From Candidatus Thorarchaeota archaeon (lineage in GTDB: Archaea > Asgardarchaeota > Thorarchaeia > Thorarchaeales > Thorarchaeaceae): a stretch of DNA of 7,012 bases. The notes below the pieces were generated by a model, which was not told the DNA's origin, did no database searches, and was given only the letters and a program-made list of their open reading frames with translations. The translations under genes and the position numbers were made by a program. Location of the stretch: assembly GCA_013138615.1 (NCBI GenBank), contig WTCK01000209.1, forward strand, positions 1-7,012, in the 5' to 3' direction. Shown piece by piece: positions 1 to 4,357 of this stretch (within the stretch, counting starts at the first letter, position 1; every line of letters begins with the position of its first letter).

Positions 1-1
1 T

Positions 2-124
2 TACAAGGGACGATGGAGCCGCTGCCCAGGTCTAGAGGACCTTCTATGTGATCTAGTAGAGGAGGGATTCTTGCACCCCAAGCCGAAGAAAGAACACCCT
101 CAAGATGAACTTGAGGCACAATGA
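2..124 (+). CDS. C-terminal fragment of an unidentified protein (5' end outside window)
   Basis: An open frame enters from the left edge and gives 40 residues before a TGA at 122-124. The peptide is hydrophilic and strongly charged. It has a leucine-patterned helix (GLEDLLCDLVEEGFLHP, about residues 9-25) followed by a Lys/Glu-rich tail. This composition is typical of a genuine soluble protein end, while the other two plus frames close within about 50 bases. A 'LVEEGFL' helix followed by a turn is often seen in winged-helix or small regulatory domains, but the fragment is too short to assign a family. No terminator-like hairpin follows it. The main doubt is that so short an edge ORF could be chance. 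Confidence 0.45.
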   Translation, partial: YKGRWSRCPGLEDLLCDLVEEGFLHPKPKKEHPQDELEAQ

Positions 125-162
125 GCGGACGCAACGCCCTTGTGCGAAGTCACTGACACCTG

Positions 163-258
163 CTACTTCCTGAAGTAGACCTCAGCAATTGCTTCAGTGG
201 AAATCCGCTTTTTTTGGGCATTGAGCCTCAGAGTTCGGGATCCTTTAGTAAGCGCCAT
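163..258 (-). CDS. Putative 31-residue small basic protein with a strong ribosome binding site
   Basis: The ATG at 258-256 is preceded on the minus strand by GAGGTGAT and a 6-nt spacer. This is an almost complete complement of the archaeal 16S 3' end and the best Shine-Dalgarno sequence in the window. The frame runs 31 codons to a TAG at 165-163. The peptide is basic (many Lys and Arg) and ends in a short amphipathic helix-like stretch (KKRISTEAIAEV). I recognise no family. That stretch loosely recalls the first helix and loop of archaeal histones, but the rest of a histone fold is missing, so I do not claim one. It sits directly downstream of another tiny frame (266-373), whose stop codon lies inside this ribosome binding site, suggesting translational coupling. 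It could also be the remnant of a longer gene. The signal is real, but function and expression are unknown. Confidence 0.4.
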   Translation of the reverse strand: MALTKGSRTLRLNAQKKRISTEAIAEVYFRK

Positions 259-423
259 CTTAGAATCACCTCACACCAGTCAGAAAGGCATTGCCAATCG
301 CTGCAGTGGACTGTGCTTTCACCATTCTTTTCTTCTTCATTGCGCCATTCCGGGAGTTAGTTTCTAGAGTCATTGCATTTCACAGGTACATATGGTGTGG
401 TCACCTGTAATGGTGATTCTGAG
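259..423 (-). repeat. Long-range inverted repeat able to pair with the RBS of the 31-residue ORF
   Basis: The plus-strand segment 259-270 (CTTAGAATCACC) is matched in inverted orientation by 412-423 (GGTGATTCTGAG). Eleven of twelve positions pair, with nine in a row (AGAATCACC with GGTGATTCT). In a minus-strand transcript the upstream arm would pair with the GGTGAT ribosome binding site in front of the ATG at 258, so the arms could act as a translational switch. The pairing is seen directly in the sequence. Its regulatory role is inference, and a 9-bp match over 150 bases is not rare by chance. Confidence 0.35.
266..373 (-). CDS. Putative 35-residue small protein or leader peptide upstream of the 31-residue ORF
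   Basis: The frame starts at ATG 373-371, or at an internal ATG at 340-338 that would give 24 residues. It ends at TGA 268-266. The peptide has a Lys/Arg cluster in the middle (MKKKRMVKA) and a small-residue, mildly hydrophobic end (AAIGNAFLTGV). No strong ribosome binding site precedes either start, which weakens the case. The stop codon overlaps the Shine-Dalgarno sequence of the next frame (163-258), an arrangement typical of coupled archaeal genes. It may be a real small protein, a leader peptide controlling the next frame, or chance. No family is recognised. Confidence 0.22.
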   Translation of the reverse strand: MTLETNSRNGAMKKKRMVKAQSTAAIGNAFLTGVR

Positions 424-494
424 ACTATCTGACCAATTCTCTGGTCACTTGGTGGTCATGAATGGTAGTCGCCCATCTGCGCGATTCAATAAGC
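374..494 (-). promoter_or_regulatory. Hairpin-rich intergenic leader region
   Basis: No convincing gene lies here. Two short perfect inverted repeats are visible. One is TGACCA/TGGTCA at 430-435 and 442-447 with a 6-base loop. The other is ACAGGT/ACCTGT at 382-387 and 403-408 with a 15-base loop. The motif TGGTC or GGTCAC recurs several times between 395 and 460. If transcription to the left starts near 470, this stretch would be the folded 5' leader of the small minus-strand frames. It could equally be a set of operator sites for divergent promoters. It does not match any riboswitch class I know. Confidence 0.3.
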
Positions 495-502
495 TATTTT
501 AT
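494..502. promoter_or_regulatory. A/T box (CTATTTTAT), possible TATA element for both directions
   Basis: For the plus strand, the box lies about 26-30 bp before position 525-528, where transcription of the gene at 549-1142 would begin. That would leave a short leader carrying the GGAGAT ribosome binding site at 535-540. Read on the minus strand it is ATAAAATAG, which could start a transcript near 470 running through the structured leader into the small frames. No clear BRE is visible. Placement is inferred from the usual archaeal TATA-to-start distance. Confidence 0.35.
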
Positions 503-548
503 CCGATTCTTCTGAAATCACACTAACTTGGAACGGAGATACTCGATA

Positions 549-1142
549 GTGAGCCCGCGCAAGGAATCCTTCAAAGAGCCTATCGTCCGAGTGAATACTG
601 CGAAGATTAGATTTCCCAAGATGTGTCCCGTCTGTGGTTCCAATGTGACCAAGGCAATGAGGATTTCCACAGTTCCGGGCAGGAAACAGTGGCTTCGACC
701 ACACTGGGATCCGATGTACTGGTCTGGCAAACGGAGGTTTGGAATGTCTCTTTCAGAAGCCCAGACGTTCATAGTCCCGGTTTGCGAGGATCACTACTAC
801 GGGGATAAAAGCGAATGGCGACACCGTCTGCTGTGTGTCGTAGCCGACGGGATTCTTATGATAATGTTTTTCTTTGCGTTCTTGATTATGGGCAGCAACT
901 TCTGGCTAGGCCGAGTTAACCCCTTCTGGGTCTATCTTGTTCTTGGAGTCTTCGTTGTCGCGATGGCCTTGTCATACTTGGCATTCAAGTCGAATCAATT
1001 TGAGTCGGCTTTTCGTATTGTTGGGTTTGATGCTGACCTGCAACACGTCTGGCTGAAACTCAAGAATCACAAATACCGCGACGTGCTCCTGAATGAGAAT
1101 CCCATGAGTTCGGAGATTGTCAGCTGGATTATCAGGCGATGA
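549..1142 (+). CDS. Uncharacterised membrane protein with zinc-binding N-terminal domain and two membrane helices
   Basis: The protein has 197 residues from a GTG start at 549, chosen because GGAGAT (535-540) lies 8 nt upstream. A TTG at 528 would extend it by 7 codons but has no ribosome binding site and would fall at the predicted transcription start. The N-terminal half is soluble and carries CPVCG (Cys26, Cys29) and a later VCEDH (Cys79, His82), a plausible split zinc site. Two hydrophobic helices follow at about 94-120 and 126-146. A short C-terminal domain of about 50 residues follows them (FRIVGFD...HVWLKLKN). Both ends are probably cytoplasmic, with a short external loop. Proteins of this layout are common as 'hypothetical protein' in archaea and bacteria, and I know no tested function. 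The gene ends 9 bp from the superoxide reductase stop on the other strand, with no terminator between them. Confidence 0.85.
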   Translation: MSPRKESFKEPIVRVNTAKIRFPKMCPVCGSNVTKAMRISTVPGRKQWLRPHWDPMYWSGKRRFGMSLSEAQTFIVPVCEDHYYGDKSEWRHRLLCVVADGILMIMFFFAFLIMGSNFWLGRVNPFWVYLVLGVFVVAMALSYLAFKSNQFESAFRIVGFDADLQHVWLKLKNHKYRDVLLNENPMSSEIVSWIIRR

Positions 1143-1151
1143 ATGGGTGTT

Positions 1152-1529
1152 TCACAGCTTTAGCTTTTCTTCGCTCTTCCAGAGACCGTGTATATTGCAG
1201 TAAGCAGTTGCCATCAGCAAGCCTGGTTTCTCTGTCTTGAAGACAAAGAGTGCGTGTGGCTCAGCGTACATCTTGCTTGTGTCAGCGCCCTGTGCTGATT
1301 CGCCGTGATGGTCAAAGGTACAGTATCCAATCTCTACTGGGAACTTTTCACCCTCCGGCAAGATGAATAGGTCGCACCATTTGATATGATGTGCAGTTGT
1401 GTTGGGGTGTGCAATCTCCTTCCCCACTGAAACATGAATATGGAACAGATTGTCACCTTTCTTCTCAATTTCAATTGCCGGAACGTGCTTCTCGCTTTTC
1501 CAGTCTGCAGTCCGAATCCAATTTGGCAT
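1152..1529 (-). CDS. sorA: Superoxide reductase (neelaredoxin-type, one-domain desulfoferrodoxin)
   Basis: This cytoplasmic enzyme reduces superoxide to hydrogen peroxide without releasing oxygen, using electrons usually supplied by rubredoxin. The 125-residue length matches one-domain archaeal enzymes. The Fe(His)4Cys centre is complete: His15 in the EKHVP loop, His41 (IAHP), His47 (first of HHIKW), Cys111 and His114 (YCNIHGLW). Glu13 and Lys14, the residues near the open iron site in this family, are present. There is no N-terminal desulforedoxin-like FeCys4 domain, so it is not a classical two-iron desulfoferrodoxin. The ATG at 1529 is preceded by GAGGTAG with a suitable spacer. The gene faces the ECF gene divergently across about 210 bp and converges on the zinc/membrane protein gene. 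Its peroxide product would need a peroxidase, and the rubrerythrin-like protein at 3799-4269 is a possible partner. Confidence 0.96.
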   Translation of the reverse strand: MPNWIRTADWKSEKHVPAIEIEKKGDNLFHIHVSVGKEIAHPNTTAHHIKWCDLFILPEGEKFPVEIGYCTFDHHGESAQGADTSKMYAEPHALFVFKTEKPGLLMATAYCNIHGLWKSEEKLKL

Positions 1530-1563
1530 CTTTATTCCCTACCTCTTCAACATAGTTGTAGTG

Positions 1564-1606
1564 CAGACTAACCCGTCCGCATACCTTGACTAGTCTGTAT
1601 TAATCG
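1564..1606 (-). promoter_or_regulatory. Probable promoter and palindromic operator of the superoxide reductase gene
   Basis: On the minus strand, CGATTAATAC (1606-1597) is a TATA-like box. It would place the transcription start near 1570-1575 and leave a leader of about 45 nt. A 7-bp inverted repeat, CAGACTA (1564-1570) and TAGTCTG (1591-1597), spans that start. The right arm also overlaps a perfect 8-bp palindrome, GACTAGTC (1588-1595). A dimeric repressor bound here would block the start site. The repeats are seen directly; the promoter and regulator are inferred. Confidence 0.33.
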
Positions 1607-1633
1607 TTAAAACACTTCGCCTATGTAGGCTCA

Positions 1634-1642
1634 AGATTATAT
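1634..1642 (+). promoter_or_regulatory. TATA-like box (GATTATATG) for the ECF S-component gene
   Basis: GATTATATG, preceded by purine-rich CAA, resembles an archaeal TATA box. A start about 25 bp downstream (near 1665) would give a leader of about 70 nt before the ATG at 1739. I see no strong hairpin and no known riboswitch consensus in the leader. Confidence 0.35.
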
Positions 1643-1738
1643 GCTAATTCTTCACATCCCGAGGTGCCGAGTTCTTGGAATTGGCCCATGAACGAGTCCC
1701 CATCCACGGCATAAGGCGATATCAGTCGGTGAGTGAAA

Positions 1739-2335
1739 ATGGATTACTTCACGACTAAGAGGAACTCAACAATTTTCATATCTCTGTTAGCAATCCTGAC
1801 GGCTCTGACCACGGTCACTACTATTATGTTCACAATTCCCTTCCCCTCAACTCAGGGTTACTTCAACCTAGGAGATGCTTTTGTGATGCTCAGCGGTTTC
1901 CTGCTCGGGCCGGTGGGTGGATTCATTGCCGGAGGAGTCGGATCTGCTACAGCCGATCTCATAGTCGCTCCTGTATATGCACCCGTTACTTTCGTGACCA
2001 AGGGCTGCGAAGGAATGGTTATGGGATGGTTTAGTTATCGTACGAAGAAGAAGGCTCGAATCAGCGCTTGGGACCTTCTGGGAGTGATACTGGCATCTAT
2101 CGTAATGCTCCTTGGCTATCTCCTAGGTGAGGTTCTGTTCCTGGGTTACGTCTGGGAAGCGGCGATGCTCGAATTAATCACAATAAACTCAATCCAGGTT
2201 ATCGTGGGCTCGATTGTTACAATCACAGTAGGGCCTGCAGCAAGAGCATTTCTACGAACGGTTGTGTCCGAAGGACCCGCTAATGCCACCGACGAGATGG
2301 ACGCCCATTCCTCGAATGGGGACGCCAATGACTGA
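1739..2335 (+). CDS. ECF transporter S component (substrate-binding membrane subunit), substrate unknown
   Basis: This is the integral membrane subunit that captures a vitamin-like substrate and associates with an energising EcfA-EcfA'-EcfT module. The ATG at 1739 is preferred because GGTGA (1728-1732) lies 6 nt upstream. An in-frame GTG at 1733 overlaps that site. The 198-residue length is typical, with about six hydrophobic segments (near 12-33, 46-66, 68-80, 82-99, 112-134 and 144-170). The stretch after the first helix, GYFNLGDAFVMLSG (40-53) followed by LLGPVGGFIAGG, is the hallmark of the riboflavin/HmpT-like S-component family (Pfam ECF-ribofla_trS type). A KGCEG motif at 88-92 is also typical of that family. 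The last 20 or so residues form an acidic, non-hydrophobic tail. No EcfA or EcfT gene is in the window, so it probably uses a shared module encoded elsewhere. The substrate cannot be read from the sequence. Confidence 0.88.
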   Translation: MDYFTTKRNSTIFISLLAILTALTTVTTIMFTIPFPSTQGYFNLGDAFVMLSGFLLGPVGGFIAGGVGSATADLIVAPVYAPVTFVTKGCEGMVMGWFSYRTKKKARISAWDLLGVILASIVMLLGYLLGEVLFLGYVWEAAMLELITINSIQVIVGSIVTITVGPAARAFLRTVVSEGPANATDEMDAHSSNGDAND

Positions 2336-2369
2336 CGGTCGTTCTTGATACGAGAATTGTGCAGCCGAT

Positions 2370-2380
2370 AGCGTTTTTTA
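2370..2380 (+). promoter_or_regulatory. Oligo-T element: terminator of the ECF gene or TATA box of the next gene
   Basis: T6 at 2374-2379, within AGCGTTTTTTA, lies about 40 bp after the ECF stop and about 70 bp before the next ATG. Archaeal polymerase can stop on oligo-T alone, so it may end the ECF transcript. Read as a TATA-like box it would start the 2447 gene near 2405. There is no flanking hairpin to decide between these. Confidence 0.28.
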
Positions 2381-2446
2381 GCACACGATTGTCCAAATCC
2401 ATATCCCCCCAATCACGCAATTTGAAGCGAAGTGGAAGTTTGAAGC

Positions 2447-3736
2447 ATGATCGACAAGCAGAAACTCAGAATCGACGCCGCAAGGCTCGACGTAATCAAC
2501 GAATTCCTAATGAAGGATGATAATCCGTTGGTCAATGACTTGATTGAGGTCATCGAGAAGCACGGTGGTGTTGATGAAGTCAATAGGAAGGCGGAGGAGG
2601 CTCGGAATCTTGAGAACCTACTAGCCAAGCTGGAGGCAAAGAAGTCACCCTACATCAAGGATTTGGAATGGCTTCAGAAACAGCGGGATGATGAAGCATT
2701 CATCTCCATTCCTGACTATCGCAGAAGGTTGCTCGGCGAAAAGGCTGACTCCATGTCTTTCGATGAGTCGTTTGCCATCACGCTTGAAATCAGCGCGTGT
2801 CAGTTCTTCCCTTGGGTGATCGAGGAAGCAAAACAGGCTATTGAAAAGCAGAATCTAATGCCTGGTCGCTTCATCCGTGTAAGGAACATGGCGGAACAGA
2901 CAGCAGATGATCATGTGATTGCCTTTGCAGCCGCGATGCAGATTGTTGGGTCCTCGTACGTGGAAACTCTTGATACAAAGGGAACCCTTCCAGGTCCTGA
3001 TGGACTTCCTCTGAATGTACACCTCGGCTGTCCCAGTGGTCTTGGTTGCGTCACTGGTGGTTTTGGTGGCATAGGAATGCCAAACAAACTCCCGTTGAAG
3101 TGGGTCGATGAATTCCTGCATTATTACACTGAATATGGCGTCAAACAAGTCCTGAATATCAATTCCGGAACCGTGATGCTGGGTTACATGATGCACAAGC
3201 TCGGCATCGATATGGAGTTTAAGATTAGCGTCTTCATGGGCAATGACAATCCCCACGCAGTACTCTGGACATTGATGACGGCTTACCTCTTCAACAGGTC
3301 TGACGGAACGAGTCCGCTTATTGGCTTCAACCTGAGCAACAGCGTTGACAACGAAACAATCGAGATGTCCGCCTACATTCGGGAGGCGTTCGGTTTCGAG
3401 GATGTTGTCCGCATTGAACATCACATTGTGGAAACCTACAAGAGTATTGTTCGGCAGCCCTACGATCGACTTGACGAACTGTTGGATATCGCAGACCATG
3501 TAAAGAACATTAGTGCCAAGCATGAGGGCGGAGTACCAGAGATAGATGCCACACGGGAACACCCCAGTGACATCTCCGAGTACTTCCTTCCGAAGTCTAA
3601 GATAAATGAAGACGGATTGATGCCTAAGCTCTTGATCAACTACTTGGATAAGCATCATTCACTCAATAGGACTGCAGAAGAACTGACGAAACGTGGCCTG
3701 ACATTCATTGCAGCACGGAAGCTGCATAAAACATAA
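2447..3736 (+). CDS. Conserved-looking soluble 429-residue protein of unknown function, possible TIM-barrel enzyme
   Basis: I cannot name this family. The N-terminal ~100 residues are helical and charged, with a NPLVNDLIEVIEKHGGVDEV segment (26-45). A basic SIPDYRRRLLGEKAD patch follows (87-101). From about 138 there is a series of strand-like segments each ending in polar, Gly-rich or Asn-rich loops. They are GRFIRVRNM (140-148), YVETLDTKGT (171-180), VHLGCPSGLGC (191-201), QVLNINSGT (234-242), EFKISVFMGNDNP (257-269), LIGFNLSNSVDNETI (291-305) and VVRIEHHIVETYKS (320-333). Such repeated strand-loop-helix units with catalytic-looking loops suggest a (beta/alpha)8 barrel. Likely active-site residues are Glu173, Asp176, Lys178, Asn264/Asp267, Asn298, Asp301 and His325/His326. 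Cys195 and Cys201 form a CX5C pair. There are no membrane segments or signal peptide. The ATG at 2447 has only a weak site (GTGGAAG) 8 nt upstream. It follows the ECF gene on the same strand after 111 bp. Confidence 0.85.
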   Translation: MIDKQKLRIDAARLDVINEFLMKDDNPLVNDLIEVIEKHGGVDEVNRKAEEARNLENLLAKLEAKKSPYIKDLEWLQKQRDDEAFISIPDYRRRLLGEKADSMSFDESFAITLEISACQFFPWVIEEAKQAIEKQNLMPGRFIRVRNMAEQTADDHVIAFAAAMQIVGSSYVETLDTKGTLPGPDGLPLNVHLGCPSGLGCVTGGFGGIGMPNKLPLKWVDEFLHYYTEYGVKQVLNINSGTVMLGYMMHKLGIDMEFKISVFMGNDNPHAVLWTLMTAYLFNRSDGTSPLIGFNLSNSVDNETIEMSAYIREAFGFEDVVRIEHHIVETYKSIVRQPYDRLDELLDIADHVKNISAKHEGGVPEIDATREHPSDISEYFLPKSKINEDGLMPKLLINYLDKHHSLNRTAEELTKRGLTFIAARKLHKT

Positions 3737-3762
3737 TGCTCGAATCTATGCTGTTGAACTTG

Positions 3763-3797
3763 AAAAAAACAGTGTGAAGGCCGTAGAAGCGGCCTTC
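3763..3797 (-). terminator. Hairpin plus oligo-T terminator after the rubrerythrin-like gene
   Basis: On the minus strand, immediately after the TGA of the rubrerythrin-like gene, an 8-bp GC-rich stem (GAAGGCCG/CGGCCTTC, loop CTTCTA, 3797-3776) is followed 6 nt later by T7 (3769-3763). It lies in the 62-bp gap between convergent genes. The same stem would also form in the plus-strand transcript of the 429-residue protein, but only a short TTC-rich stretch follows there, so its main direction is minus. Confidence 0.72.
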
Positions 3798-3798
3798 T

Positions 3799-4269
3799 TC
3801 ACATATCTTGCTGGAAGTGATCGTCGTACATGTTCTGCAGTCGTGTCTTGTGACCCTTCTCTTCTTCGGAGAGTGATTCGAAGACAGTCCTGTGAGAACC
3901 ACTACCTGTGAGCTCAGAGAGCGCCTTGTAGAAGTTGTACGCAGCCTCCTCACGCTTCATTGCAACAATCAAGATATCCTGTGGTCCTGATGAGGCGGCG
4001 AGTGGTATATCGAGCAGATACTTGCTGAGATCCATCTCCTCAAACTCTTCACCAGTTTCACAGGTGAAGGTGTCACAAACACCCTCCTTGAGAGCCGCTT
4101 GTAACTTGTGTTTGTGCCCCACTTCCTGCTTCGCAAGATCGTGAAGTAGTTTGGATGAGGACTTGAAGTCTGATTTCTCTGCGGCCTGCGTATAGAATTC
4201 GTAGGCTTCCTCCTCCCTCTTAATTGCAAGGGAGATCAATCGTTCGAATGCTTGGTTGACACCAGTCAT
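3799..4269 (-). CDS. Rubrerythrin-like ferritin-fold diiron protein without a rubredoxin domain
   Basis: This predicted four-helix-bundle diiron protein probably removes peroxide or handles iron in the cytoplasm. It has two similar halves. Each pairs a helix rich in Glu and Tyr (IKREEEAYEFY, then MKREEAAYNFY) with an EXXH helix (KQEVGHKHKL, then SEEEKGHKTRL). This gives the four Glu and two His expected for a rubrerythrin or erythrin site. No C-terminal CXXC...CXXC rubredoxin domain follows, so electrons must come from a separate protein. A linker with CDTFTC (CX4C) joins the halves. The ATG at 4269 gives 156 residues. A GTG at 4281 would add four (MGKT) but falls at or before the predicted transcription start. 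It is separated from serS by about 90 bp, appears to have its own promoter and ends at a clear terminator. Together with the superoxide reductase it suggests an anaerobic oxygen-defence route. Exact activity is inferred from the family. Confidence 0.88.
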   Translation of the reverse strand: MTGVNQAFERLISLAIKREEEAYEFYTQAAEKSDFKSSSKLLHDLAKQEVGHKHKLQAALKEGVCDTFTCETGEEFEEMDLSKYLLDIPLAASSGPQDILIVAMKREEAAYNFYKALSELTGSGSHRTVFESLSEEEKGHKTRLQNMYDDHFQQDM

Positions 4270-4297
4270 CGTCTTTCCCACTTGGTTTGCAAATCAC

Positions 4298-4307
4298 ATA
4301 GTTTTAA
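4298..4307 (-). promoter_or_regulatory. TATA-like box (TTAAAACTAT) for the rubrerythrin-like gene
   Basis: On the minus strand this A/T-rich box follows CAAGC and is centred about 34 bp before the ATG at 4269. A start about 26 bp downstream (near 4276) gives an almost leaderless transcript, which favours ATG 4269 over GTG 4281 and expression independent of serS. Neither start has a strong Shine-Dalgarno sequence, which also fits. Confidence 0.4.
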
Positions 4308-4357
4308 GCTTGATGATTTGCCCGTAACATTGGGCTCCTTGAACAGTGATTGGGAAT

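Noticed and set aside
163..258. Truncated or frameshifted archaeal histone
   Set aside because: Only about a dozen residues (KKRISTEAIAEV) recall a histone helix. No downstream frame restores the rest of the fold convincingly.
528..548. TTG at 528 as the start of the membrane protein
   Set aside because: It has no ribosome binding site and sits at the predicted transcript start. GTG at 549 has GGAGAT at the right distance.
486..772. Minus-strand open frames of 72 and 84 codons
   Set aside because: They overlap the start of the zinc/membrane protein gene, have no ribosome binding site and show no protein-like pattern.
1643..1738. Riboswitch in front of the ECF S-component gene
   Set aside because: S-component genes are often riboswitch-controlled, but I see no TPP, FMN, cobalamin or preQ1 consensus and no strong stem. 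The short ATG frame at about 1689 (8 codons) has no ribosome binding site.
2855..3658. A 267-codon open frame on the minus strand
   Set aside because: It lies wholly inside the 429-residue plus-strand gene. Its translation is rich in Val, His, Cys and Arg without domain-like pattern, as expected for a shadow frame.
4282..4357. Terminator between serS and the rubrerythrin-like gene
   Set aside because: There is no stable hairpin and no oligo-T on the minus strand, so some read-through from serS remains possible.
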